Assembly: GCA_964427425.1 (NCBI GenBank)
Contig: CAYRUD010000012.1
Location: forward strand, 193,880-257,879
Origin: CAYRUD01 sp964427425
GTDB taxonomy: Bacteria > Chlamydiota > Chlamydiia > Chlamydiales > FEN-1388
Direction of reading: 5' to 3'
Length of the DNA: 64,000 bases
Shown here: positions 24,703-33,197 of the stretch, piece after piece
Numbering within the stretch: position 1 is the stretch's first letter
Layout of the letters: the number at the start of each line of letters is the position of its first letter
Position numbers and translations under genes: made by a program
The notes under the pieces: generated by a model
The model's input: the letters and a program-made list of their open reading frames with translations, nothing else
What the model was told of the DNA's origin: nothing
Databases searched by the model: none

Positions 24703-27117
24703 ATGGATGAGACCTCATTTTTTTCTTCGCCAAGTACTTCTTCTTTCGAGGAAGAATCTCTTTTTACTCCGTCGCAAAACCATGCCTCTCATCAAGGGGG
24801 CTTGTCTGAGCATGTAATAGAAAAATTACATGCTGAGATGAAAAAGCTGAATAAAGAGCAAAAAGCTGCGGTGGAATTTGGCTCTGGGCCTCTTCTCGTC
24901 ATAGCTGGCGCAGGCTCCGGAAAAACTAAAGTCGCAACATTGAGAATCGCTCATCTTATCTCAAAAGGTGTCTCGCCTCGAGCGATTATCGGAGTAACAT
25001 TTACGAACAAAGCTGCTAAGGAGATGAAGGAGCGAGTTCATGCTCTTTTAGGTTCTACAGTTTTAGTAACAACGTTCCATAGTTTAGGCGCACGAATTTT
25101 AAGAGAATTTGCCGATAGAATTGGGTATCAATCCACTTTTGTCATCTATGATGAAGATGAAAGAGAAAAGTTGATGAAGATGTGCTTAAAAAGGCTTCAA
25201 GAGTCGCAAGACACAAGATATCACTCTCTAACTGCTGATGAGGCAATAAAAGTAATTTCACAGCTGAAAAATAAGTCTTCTTCCGAGCTGACTTCAGGTG
25301 TCACCCCCGAGATTTATGATCTCTTTTTAATGTATCAGCAAGAGATGAAGAAAGCGTCAGCTATGGATTTTGATGACCTTCAATTTAAGACACTCGAGCT
25401 GCTTAGAGATTTTCCTGATGTCAGAGAGGTTCTTAATCGGCGTTGGAATTATCTCTTAGTTGATGAGTATCAAGATACTAATGATGTGCAGTCTGAGATA
25501 GCTGAATTTCTCTCGGGTCCTTCTAAAAATATCTTTGCGGTCGGTGATCCTGATCAGTCGATCTATTCATGGAGAGGTGCAAATCTCTCGCATATTCTAT
25601 CATTCCAAGATCGCTTCCAAGGCGCGCAAGTTATTCGACTCGAACAAAACTACCGAAGTACTAATACAATCCTTGAGGCCTCGAACGCAGTTATTCGCAA
25701 TAACCATAAGCGGCTTGAGAAAAACTTGTGGAGCGCAAGAGGAAAAGGCGAGCCTATTTCTTGCTTTGTAGCGAGGACTGAACGGCAAGAGGCGGAATTT
25801 GTCGCAGATGGTATTGAGCAACTTACTCGAGAAACAGATATTACTCCTTCCGAGATCGCGATCCTCTATCGGACGAATGCTCAATCAAGAAGCTTTGAAG
25901 ATGAACTGATACGAAGAAGAATTCCATATGTCATCTGGGGAGGTCTTTCTTTCTATCAGAGAAAAGAGATCAAAGACATTATATCCTACGCGCGTCTTGT
26001 GCTTCTTCCACAGGACACTATAGCATTCCAGCGCGTAATTAATGTTCCAAAGCGTGGTGTTGGCTCAACAACTGTTGAAAAACTTATAGCGTACTCAGCT
26101 TTGAAGGGAATCCCGATCGCTGATCTTATAGTTCAGCTTGTCGAATCTAGCTTTGAGAAAGCAAAATTTCCTCAGCTTGATTTGACTCTCACTTCGCGTC
26201 ATAAGCAAGGCTTAGAGAGCTTTTCAAAAGCTTTACTGCTTATGCGGTCAAAAGTAACTTCGCAGAGCGCATTTCAACTCATCTCCTCTGCGATTCATGA
26301 TACGGGTTACCTTCAGTACCTCGAAGAAGAAGGAGAGGAGACTTTTGTAGATCGAAGAGAAAACTTAGAGCAGTTACTTGCGAAGGCATCCGAATGGGAC
26401 TCTGAACAAGTAGAAACAGAAAATCAAGAAGAGCCAATGAATAAGTCTCATGCACTCTTTCAGTTTTTTGAGACACTTGCTCTTGAAACCGCAAAACAAG
26501 AGGCTCTCGATGGCTCTGAAAGAGTCACCTTAGCTACCGTCCATAATGCGAAGGGCCTTGAATTCACTTCTGTATTTTTGGTTGGATTAGAAGAAGATCT
26601 CTTCCCGCATATCAACGTAAAGTGGATGAAAGAGGGGTATAATCCTGAGGAGATTGAAGAAGAAAGGCGACTCATGTATGTAGGGATGACGCGAGCTAAA
26701 GATTTCCTTTCATTATCTCTTTCTCAAAATCGCATGCTATGGGGTGGGCATCGGTCGATGAGGCCCAGCCGATTTCTTTATGAAGTTCCCCAAGCATATT
26801 TAAAAAAGGTCGGCCGATTTATTCCTCCACAGTCTCGTCTGAAACACCAAGAGCCTCATCCATCAGTAGCTCCTAAGGCTTTTGTCAGCCGTAAGGAACA
26901 TGTTCCAGCTCCAGAGTCTGTCATGAAGGAATCAGTGATACGAGAGCAGTTTGCAATAGGCGATGTTGTCTTTCACGCAGTCCATGGCCTGGGTAAAATC
27001 GAAGATATACAAGAAGGATCAATGGGGCTTACCTATATTATTCGATTTACGACGGATGGGTGTGTTCGGAAGATGGTGGCTTCCTTAGCTCCGCTGACAA
27101 GAATACAAAGAGTATAA
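24703..27117 (+). CDS. pcrA: UvrD/PcrA-type superfamily 1 DNA helicase
   Basis: An ATP-driven 3'-5' helicase for nucleotide excision repair, mismatch repair or clearing of replication obstacles. It has the Q motif (LNKEQKAAVEF), Walker A (GAGSGKT), motif II (LLVDEYQDTND), motif III (GDPDQSIYSWRGA), motif IV (RLEQNYRST) and motif V/VI (TVHNAKGLEF, then RLMYVGMTRAKD). The C-terminus (FAIGDVVFHAVHGLGKIEDI) is the Tudor-like RNA polymerase-binding fold of PcrA. I start at ATG 24703, since the frame open to 24562 adds 47 non-family residues. A Ser/Glu-rich N-terminal tail of about 50 residues precedes the helicase. The start is the least certain part. Confidence 0.93.
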   Translation: MDETSFFSSPSTSSFEEESLFTPSQNHASHQGGLSEHVIEKLHAEMKKLNKEQKAAVEFGSGPLLVIAGAGSGKTKVATLRIAHLISKGVSPRAIIGVTFTNKAAKEMKERVHALLGSTVLVTTFHSLGARILREFADRIGYQSTFVIYDEDEREKLMKMCLKRLQESQDTRYHSLTADEAIKVISQLKNKSSSELTSGVTPEIYDLFLMYQQEMKKASAMDFDDLQFKTLELLRDFPDVREVLNRRWNYLLVDEYQDTNDVQSEIAEFLSGPSKNIFAVGDPDQSIYSWRGANLSHILSFQDRFQGAQVIRLEQNYRSTNTILEASNAVIRNNHKRLEKNLWSARGKGEPISCFVARTERQEAEFVADGIEQLTRETDITPSEIAILYRTNAQSRSFEDELIRRRIPYVIWGGLSFYQRKEIKDIISYARLVLLPQDTIAFQRVINVPKRGVGSTTVEKLIAYSALKGIPIADLIVQLVESSFEKAKFPQLDLTLTSRHKQGLESFSKALLLMRSKVTSQSAFQLISSAIHDTGYLQYLEEEGEETFVDRRENLEQLLAKASEWDSEQVETENQEEPMNKSHALFQFFETLALETAKQEALDGSERVTLATVHNAKGLEFTSVFLVGLEEDLFPHINVKWMKEGYNPEEIEEERRLMYVGMTRAKDFLSLSLSQNRMLWGGHRSMRPSRFLYEVPQAYLKKVGRFIPPQSRLKHQEPHPSVAPKAFVSRKEHVPAPESVMKESVIREQFAIGDVVFHAVHGLGKIEDIQEGSMGLTYIIRFTTDGCVRKMVASLAPLTRIQRV

Positions 27118-27139
27118 AAAGAGGCGGAGCTGTTGATAT

Positions 27140-28108
27140 ATGATTTCGGATGGGACTATAGATTGTAAAAGAGCTGAAGAATGCTCAACACTTTTTTATA
27201 AGGTGCGAGAGCTTGAAATGAGCGGCTTTTTTCTTTCTTCAAACGAAATCTCATATCAAAACTATCTTGATACAGCCTCACTTCGGAAGCGATGTTTTGA
27301 GCAAGCGCAGAGGATGGTTCAAAAGGAAGATGTGCCTACAGGGGATGTTTTAGAGCTTTGCTCTATAGTAAAAGAAGAGCTGTCGAAGATGATCAATTCT
27401 TCTTTAGATAGCATACCTGTATCTGTTTCTAAAAAAGGACTTTATCCCTGGGAGCCTGCATGCTGTTGGATTGAGGAGTGGGAAGCAAAAGAAAGCTCAT
27501 CTTCTGTTCTTCTTATCCCTCGCATTCAGTTAAGTTCGAGTCTCAAGAAAGAGAGTTTTGCCTCACCCCTCTTCTTGAAAATTGGACCTTCTCCGGAGGC
27601 AATTATAGCTCATGAGTATATTCACGCACTTCGAGCTCATTTTTTAAGTCATCAATATGAAGAGTATATTGCCTATTGGTTCTGCAGATTTTTCTCTCGT
27701 AATACATTAGACCTTATTCGATTTTACTTTGGTCCTCTCTTTGCAGGAGCGAGGGAAGTTGTACTGTGGAGTCTCTTGGTTATAGCGTCTACTATGGCTT
27801 TGCCATTTTTAGAATCCTACGAGGGTATATTGATCTTAGTCTCGCTTCTTCTTTTTCTCCCTCTTATTCGCCTTATCTTTCGTTGGATGCGGTTTTCTTC
27901 AGCTGTTCGCTCGCTACTGAGTGTATTCGAAGAAAAATATATTCATGCGGTTCTAGTTAGATTAGAAGACTCAGAGATTAATGCATTTGCTTCTCTTAAA
28001 GAGAGAAAAGATGTTTTATCTTATATTCATCAAAGAACAGATAATGGTGATTTAAAGTTTTGTTATATTAAAGAGATGTTTCTCAAGAACGAGAATGAAA
28101 TACGATGA
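27140..28108 (+). CDS. Membrane protein with HExxH metallopeptidase motif
   Basis: A 322-residue protein of no family I recognise. Residues about 150-160 hold AIIAHEYIHALRAHFLSH, the HExxH zinc-protease signature preceded by a hydrophobic helix. At least two transmembrane segments follow about 50 residues later (VVLWSLLVIASTMALPFL and ILILVSLLLFLPLIRLIF). The layout, a soluble zinc-site domain followed by a membrane hairpin, resembles M48-type or other membrane-linked proteases. The third zinc ligand is not obvious: a Glu in YEEYIAYWFCRFF 10-20 residues on is a candidate. It starts 23 bases after the helicase gene and probably shares its transcript. Confidence 0.6.
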   Translation: MISDGTIDCKRAEECSTLFYKVRELEMSGFFLSSNEISYQNYLDTASLRKRCFEQAQRMVQKEDVPTGDVLELCSIVKEELSKMINSSLDSIPVSVSKKGLYPWEPACCWIEEWEAKESSSSVLLIPRIQLSSSLKKESFASPLFLKIGPSPEAIIAHEYIHALRAHFLSHQYEEYIAYWFCRFFSRNTLDLIRFYFGPLFAGAREVVLWSLLVIASTMALPFLESYEGILILVSLLLFLPLIRLIFRWMRFSSAVRSLLSVFEEKYIHAVLVRLEDSEINAFASLKERKDVLSYIHQRTDNGDLKFCYIKEMFLKNENEIR

Positions 28109-28378
28109 GTGGAGCGCTCGAAAAGATAGTCTTTCTATCTTCAAAGGGCTGGGATATTGAATTAATAGAGATTTTTCCCAAAAATTGATACTGGTTTGGT
28201 TTTTCCTTGAAAGTTGAAAACTCTTTTGGCAGCCTCAAGGAATTCCACGTCTCTTCATCTTTTTGATAGATCTCAAGAGATACTACAATGTAAACGTTGA
28301 AAACCAAAAAACGAGAGTATTGGGAACTGGTTATTATAGGATCCTGACCCTCTCATGAGATGACAAAGGCGATATGTA

Positions 28379-30073
28379 ATGTTACAGCAATACGAAGAGT
28401 TCTCCCCAGAACAAGAAGCATTGCTTGATAAGTATGTGACAAATACGAAAGGTTCTATTTTCGTGCTAAGAAATCTGCCTGAAGTTATCAAGGGCGCTCT
28501 CTTTTCTCGATACTCGCGCTCAACTTTAGGTCTTAGATCTTTATTGCTGAGAGAGTTCATTCAAAATCCTGAGGAGACCGGCTTCGCATCTATTGTCGGC
28601 GATCAATCGAAGACAGGACAGGCAGCTTCTCATACTGATACATCAGAGCAGCTTCTTGCTATCAAGAAAGCTCAGAATTTCTACGATCGTATTCTCGATG
28701 GTTATGGCGATGATTCCATCGGTGAATTAGGTGGCGCACACCTCGCTGTAGAGAATATATCGATGCTCGCTGCCAAGGCTATAGAAGATTGCCGTATCGG
28801 TGGATCGCCTCTTGAAAAATCAACGCGATATATTTACTTCGATCAGAAAGTCAATGGCGAGTATCTCTTTTATAAAGAGCCCGTCCTGATGACCTCTGCA
28901 TGGAAGTCATTGTACTTATCAACCTGTAATATGCTTTTTGATACATACTCAAAGCTCATTCCTCCATTGACAACATTTATGGAGGAGAGATTTCCCAAAG
29001 AAGAGAATGTTTCTAAGAGTGCATATACGGCAGCGATCCGCGCTAAAGTCTTGGACTGCCTTCGAGGCCTGCTTCCTGCTTCGACTCTGACGAATATGGG
29101 CGTTTTTGGAAATGGACGTTTCTTCGAGAGCCTTCTCCATAAGCTCCATTGCGATAATTTAGCTGAGCTTCAGGAGATTGGACGTCAATCATATGAAGAA
29201 TTAGCTAAAGTAATTCCATCATTTGTCCGAAGGGGTGATCCTCAACATAAGCATCACCAATCATTCGCTTCCTATCGAGAAAGTGTCGAGCAAGAGATAC
29301 GAGCTTTCGCAAGCGAGTTCAATCTCTCTCCAACTCCAAAGCAGTATATAGAGAGCTTAGGAAGATCCCACGGGCCTATTGGGCCACAAGTAACATTGGT
29401 TGAGTATGATGAGAAAGCGCCTCAAAAGACAGTGACTGCTCTCTTGTATGGCCAAAGTCTTCTTTCGTGGCAAGAGATTGAATCGAAAGTTGATTCACTA
29501 AGCCGCGATGAGTTAAGCCGCCTTTTTGATTCGGTCTGCCAGCCTCGTGAGCATAGACGCCATAAGTCTCCAAGAGGCCTCGAGCACGGATTCGCGACAT
29601 TTGAAGTTGTTGCGGACTTTGGAGCGTTTAGAGACCTTCAACGGCATAGAATGTTAACACAAGAAAGACAGCTCCTTACTTGCTCTTTGGGATATTATAT
29701 GCCACAAGAGCTTATTGAGAGCGGCCTCGATGGTGCGTATATGCAAGCCATGGATCAAGCGCGAGAAGCTTATAAGACAATCGCTGAAGAGTTGCCAGAA
29801 GAAGCTCAGTATGTGGTCCCAATGGCCTATAATATTCGTTGGCATATCAAGATCAACGTTCGTGGTCTTCAGTGGTTGACAGAACTTCGATCACAAGCGG
29901 CCGGACATCCAGTTTACCGATATGTAGCTCAAGAGATGGCTCGCTCTTTAATCCAAAGAGAGCCTTTGTTTGAGCGCTTCTTTAGGTATGTCGATTACCA
30001 AGGACATGATATCGGGCGACTGCAACAGGAAATTCGCTCTGAGAAGAAGCGACAAGCATTAGCTCAAGAGTAA
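28379..30073 (+). CDS. thyX: FAD-dependent thymidylate synthase ThyX, double-domain form
   Basis: ThyX makes dTMP from dUMP using FAD and methylene-tetrahydrofolate. At 564 residues it is about twice the usual 220-250. The C-terminal half has an active-type motif FRDLQRHRMLTQERQL (RHR-x7 motif region; about residue 420). The N-terminal half has a related fold segment (GYGDDSIGELGGAH, then SPLEKSTRYIYFD) where RHR is replaced. The protein is therefore a tandem duplication with one decayed half. Chlamydiae encode such long ThyX proteins and generally lack ThyA. A strong terminator follows. The start ATG at 28379 follows a GGCGAT stretch; no better one is in frame. Confidence 0.85.
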   Translation: MLQQYEEFSPEQEALLDKYVTNTKGSIFVLRNLPEVIKGALFSRYSRSTLGLRSLLLREFIQNPEETGFASIVGDQSKTGQAASHTDTSEQLLAIKKAQNFYDRILDGYGDDSIGELGGAHLAVENISMLAAKAIEDCRIGGSPLEKSTRYIYFDQKVNGEYLFYKEPVLMTSAWKSLYLSTCNMLFDTYSKLIPPLTTFMEERFPKEENVSKSAYTAAIRAKVLDCLRGLLPASTLTNMGVFGNGRFFESLLHKLHCDNLAELQEIGRQSYEELAKVIPSFVRRGDPQHKHHQSFASYRESVEQEIRAFASEFNLSPTPKQYIESLGRSHGPIGPQVTLVEYDEKAPQKTVTALLYGQSLLSWQEIESKVDSLSRDELSRLFDSVCQPREHRRHKSPRGLEHGFATFEVVADFGAFRDLQRHRMLTQERQLLTCSLGYYMPQELIESGLDGAYMQAMDQAREAYKTIAEELPEEAQYVVPMAYNIRWHIKINVRGLQWLTELRSQAAGHPVYRYVAQEMARSLIQREPLFERFFRYVDYQGHDIGRLQQEIRSEKKRQALAQE

Positions 30074-30090
30074 GCGAAAAGAAGAATAAA

Positions 30091-30127
30091 ACCCTTTCTT
30101 TCATCTCGAAGGAAAGGGTGCTTTTTT
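30091..30127 (+). terminator. Terminator after thyX
   Basis: An 8-bp stem (ACCCTTTC with GAAAGGGT) plus TTTTTT eighteen bases after the stop. Confidence 0.85.
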
Positions 30128-30159
30128 CATTATTATGCTTCTTGATTCTAAACAGTTTA

Positions 30160-30189
30160 TTGAAAATTTAAAGCTGACTACGTTATACT
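30160..30189 (+). promoter_or_regulatory. Promoter of the tyrP leader transcript
   Basis: TTGAAA (30160-30165) and TATACT (30184-30189) are separated by 18 bases. The start should be near 30196, giving a leader of about 385 bases before tyrP. Confidence 0.6.
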
Positions 30190-30225
30190 TTTTTCTTATT
30201 TAAACTATTAAAGAGAGTAGATACC

Positions 30226-30348
30226 GTGAATACATGTTATAACGCGTATCCATGCTATTATCTTGTGGCGGGATGTCGATCGAACACTTCATCACTTTCC
30301 TATTCTAATTCTCTCTTCTCTCTCTCTTTCTTTTCTTTCTGGCGTTGA
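30226..30348 (+). CDS. Candidate leader peptide rich in Tyr, Phe and Trp
   Basis: A 40-codon frame from GTG 30226 to TGA 30346-30348, preceded by AGAGAG (30212-30217) at 8 bases. Tyr occurs at positions 5, 8, 11, 12 and 26, Phe at 31, 35, 36 and 38 and Trp at 39, so a quarter of the peptide is aromatic. The Tyr codons cluster early and the Phe/Trp codons late. The C-terminal end lies in a pyrimidine-rich tract, and the stop codon falls in the loop of a small GC hairpin (CTGGC-GTTGAT-GCCAG). The gene leads into two aromatic amino acid permease genes and trpS, as expected of an attenuation leader. No relative is known to me, so function is inference. Confidence 0.55.
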   Translation: MNTCYNAYPCYYLVAGCRSNTSSLSYSNSLFSLSFFSFWR

Positions 30349-30480
30349 TGCCAGCACTCTTACTCTCGCTTATTTGATCTTAGTCTCTCTTTTGTAATCT
30401 CTTCTCTTTCTATCTTTCTTTCGTCTGAATAAGAAAGAAAAAAGCTTAAAAGAAAGCAGTAGAAGAGGAAAATGGATGAG
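30309..30480 (+). promoter_or_regulatory. Candidate attenuator region upstream of tyrP
   Basis: The pyrimidine-rich tract 30309-30340 (contains CTTTCTTTT) is complementary to purine tracts around 30431-30475 (AAGAAAG and AAAAGAAAG). A competing hairpin, CTTTCTT (30414-30420) with AAGAAAG (30431-30437), shares those purines. Thus two mutually exclusive pairings can be drawn, as in attenuators, but no GC-rich terminator is evident. Confidence 0.35.
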
Positions 30481-30581
30481 AGCTTATGTAGTACTTTCAG
30501 ATGCTGAGAGTTTTGTAGACTCAGCCGAAAGGATGGTAGACAAATGGAAATAGTTTTGTAATTGAGGAGAAAATAACGACA

Positions 30582-31835
30582 GTGTCACGACTATTTGGAT
30601 CAAGCCTACTCATTGCAGGGTGTTGCATTGGCGCAGGTATGTTAGGAATGCCTGTTATATCAGGACCGTTTGGGTTCTTTCCCACTGTGGCGATGTTTGC
30701 CATAGGCTTTACCTACATGCTTGTTTCAGGATTTGCTCTTACTGACCTTCTCGTTGATGCAGCTCATCGAGGCGAAAAGCATATCCATCTCTTATCCTTG
30801 AGTGAAAGTATCCTGGGAAAACCAGGCAGAACTGTAACTTGGATCCTCTTTGGTTTTCTCTTTTATGCTGTGCTAACAGCTTATACAATAGGAACTGCTC
30901 GGCTTATTCAAGAGATGTCTGGATTAGTGCTTCCCGCATCTTTTCAACTCTCACAGAATACTGCAGCTCTCCTTACGGTTGCTGTTACAGCACTTATTAT
31001 CAGTAGAAAAGTAGGATTCGTTGACATTATCAATAGATGGTGTCTTCTAGGATTAGTATCTGTTTACGTTTGCCTCGTGGTTATTGCATCAACAGAATTT
31101 GAAACTGTAAGAGTCTTTCGTGCATACTGGGGAGTGCCACTATTTACAACCCTTCCAGTTATAGTCTTTTCATTTGGCTACCATAATCTATTACCTACAA
31201 TCGCATCATATTTGGACTATGATAGGGGACGTATTAAGAAAGCTATCGCTCTGGGAATCGCCATCCCACTTATCGTCTATATCGTGTGGGAGCTCATCAT
31301 TTTTGGTGTAGTGCCTTTTTCAACCCATGCTGAATGGACTCGGTTTATTCAATCTGGAGAGATGATTACTGCGGTTGTCTATGAATCAGTAAAGATCCCA
31401 GCATTCATTGATATGACACGGCTTTTTGCATTTTTCGCAATCATCACGTCCTATGTGACAGTTGGTATGAGCATGGCTGATTTCTTGAGAGATGGGCTTT
31501 CACGCCAAGAGAAGTTATATCAAACCTCTGGCTTGAAGAAGAGTCATGGAAAGCAGCTCCAATATGTTCTTCTAGCACTTCTTCCTCCGTATATTGTAGG
31601 TCTCATAGATCCTACCATGTTCTTATCCGCGTTGAGCTACTCGGGAGGGGTGATTGCTATGCTCTTATTCGGTATACTTCCGGCATTGCTCTTTATGGTA
31701 AGGCCTCCTGTATCTGAAGAAGGGAATTCATCTCAGAAAAGAATGGTGAGAAACCTATTTCTGATTGCGGGGGCCCTTTTTATCATGGCGATAGAGATCG
31801 GACAGAGAATTGGATTAAAGATCGCTCATCCATAA
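30582..31835 (+). CDS. tyrP: TyrP-type aromatic amino acid permease (first copy)
   Basis: An inner-membrane transporter of the hydroxy/aromatic amino acid permease family (HAAAP); 417 residues, about eleven hydrophobic segments. The signature first helix LLIAGCCIGAGMLGMPVIS is present. Chlamydiae import tyrosine or tryptophan through TyrP proteins. The GTG start at 30582 follows a GAGGAG site 12 bases upstream. It is followed at 32 bases by a second copy and 37 bases later by trpS, so uptake and charging of aromatic amino acids are grouped. The 385-base leader upstream suggests control by amino acid supply. Which aromatic acid each copy prefers cannot be read from sequence. Confidence 0.9.
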   Translation: MSRLFGSSLLIAGCCIGAGMLGMPVISGPFGFFPTVAMFAIGFTYMLVSGFALTDLLVDAAHRGEKHIHLLSLSESILGKPGRTVTWILFGFLFYAVLTAYTIGTARLIQEMSGLVLPASFQLSQNTAALLTVAVTALIISRKVGFVDIINRWCLLGLVSVYVCLVVIASTEFETVRVFRAYWGVPLFTTLPVIVFSFGYHNLLPTIASYLDYDRGRIKKAIALGIAIPLIVYIVWELIIFGVVPFSTHAEWTRFIQSGEMITAVVYESVKIPAFIDMTRLFAFFAIITSYVTVGMSMADFLRDGLSRQEKLYQTSGLKKSHGKQLQYVLLALLPPYIVGLIDPTMFLSALSYSGGVIAMLLFGILPALLFMVRPPVSEEGNSSQKRMVRNLFLIAGALFIMAIEIGQRIGLKIAHP

Positions 31836-31867
31836 AAATAAGTATAAGGATTTGAGAGTTCATACAT

Positions 31868-33160
31868 ATGACTGAGATTTCGTCATCGGCAACACGCCTT
31901 AATTGCGATGGTGCTTTAGATATGAAGAAGATATCGAATAAACGTCTCATGGGAGCTACATGTATTGTAGCGGGAACTGCTATTGGCGCTGCGATGCTAG
32001 CTCTTCCTGTTTCAATGGGAAGGGCAGGATTTGTGCCATCAGTTGTGACATTTCTCTTGTCTTGGGCTTTTATGCTCTATCCCGCACTTTTATTACTCGA
32101 GCTCTGTCTTCGTTTTCGCAACGAGACCAACATCATCTCTCTTGCTACAAAGACGCTTGGTGGTAAAGTTGGAACATGGATCGCATCTTTGGCCTATATA
32201 TGTCTTCTCTATGCTTTGATGACCGCGTATATTGCCGCCCTCTCATCATTAGCTCAGGGAGCTATCAAAGGATTAGTCCCAATTGAGATCCCGTCAGGCG
32301 TGATAGCAGTTTTATTGATGCTTTTTTTATCGTTTCTCTTCTCAAAAGGCGTTGGAATTCTCGATCAAATCAATAGAATATTCTCTATTGGGCTTCTTGT
32401 TACATTCGTTGCTGTTATTGCCTCTTCGTTATCGTATAGCGTTCCCGAAAGGTTAACAGAAGTTCGATGGAGTTATCTTCTTCCATCTCTTTCAATCGGC
32501 TTTACTTCATTCGGCTTTCATGTCGTTATACCTACACTTTCTACCTATTTAGAATATGATGCAAAGCCGCTTCGTAAAGCGATTGTTTTGGGAAGCGTTA
32601 TGCCTTTGGTTGCGTATATCATCTGGCAGGCTGCATGCTTAAGTTCCGCTCCTCTCACAGGAAGCGAAATGTCAATTGATGGAGCGTATGAAAGGGGTGT
32701 AAGCGGAGCGAAGCTCTTAGGGGAAATCTATATGAATCCTTTATTAGTGGCATTTGCTGACGGCTTTGCAGTCACTGCTATCGTGACCTCTTTCATAGGA
32801 GTCTCTTTAAGTATTGTCGACTTTATTAAAGATGGGATTTCGAAGTATGTTGGAAAGAAATCTCTAAATGTTATCCTGCTTTTAGCCTTCATACCACCAG
32901 TTTGGTTTTCTACAACCTCTCCACAAGTCTTTTTCAAAGCGTTAGACGTTGCTGGAATTTTCGGTGTTGTGCTCTTGCTTGGGCTTTTGCCTGCATGTAT
33001 GGTTTGGTCATATCGATATAGTGCTTCTTGTGCAAAAGATCGCATGGTGCGCTCAGACGAAAATGGCTACAGGGCACCTGGAGGGAAGAAAACACTCATT
33101 ATCTATGGTGTGTTCTCCTTGGGTATTATCCTCTTTGAGATCCTCAGATTATGCTCGTGA
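31868..33160 (+). CDS. tyrP: TyrP-type aromatic amino acid permease (second copy)
   Basis: A second HAAAP permease of 430 residues in tandem with the first. The first helix reads TCIVAGTAIGAAMLALPVSM and the conserved segments FGFHVVIPTLSTYLEYD and SFIGVSLSIVDFIKDG align with the first copy (SFGYHNLLPTIASYLDYD). Identity between the two is clear but moderate, pointing to an old duplication with divergence in specificity. Classical Chlamydia also carry tandem tyrP genes, which is a strong phylum marker. The protein has about 11 transmembrane segments and an N-terminal cytoplasmic stretch of 30 residues. Confidence 0.9.
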   Translation: MTEISSSATRLNCDGALDMKKISNKRLMGATCIVAGTAIGAAMLALPVSMGRAGFVPSVVTFLLSWAFMLYPALLLLELCLRFRNETNIISLATKTLGGKVGTWIASLAYICLLYALMTAYIAALSSLAQGAIKGLVPIEIPSGVIAVLLMLFLSFLFSKGVGILDQINRIFSIGLLVTFVAVIASSLSYSVPERLTEVRWSYLLPSLSIGFTSFGFHVVIPTLSTYLEYDAKPLRKAIVLGSVMPLVAYIIWQAACLSSAPLTGSEMSIDGAYERGVSGAKLLGEIYMNPLLVAFADGFAVTAIVTSFIGVSLSIVDFIKDGISKYVGKKSLNVILLLAFIPPVWFSTTSPQVFFKALDVAGIFGVVLLLGLLPACMVWSYRYSASCAKDRMVRSDENGYRAPGGKKTLIIYGVFSLGIILFEILRLCS

Positions 33161-33197
33161 GAAGTAGAGATTACGAAACAAGAAGAGTGACTTTGTT

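Noticed and set aside
30300..30480. Pyrimidine-rich stretch as a mobile element or low-complexity assembly error
   Set aside because: It has no terminal repeats and carries a continuous leader frame ending in a stop, so I treat it as regulatory.
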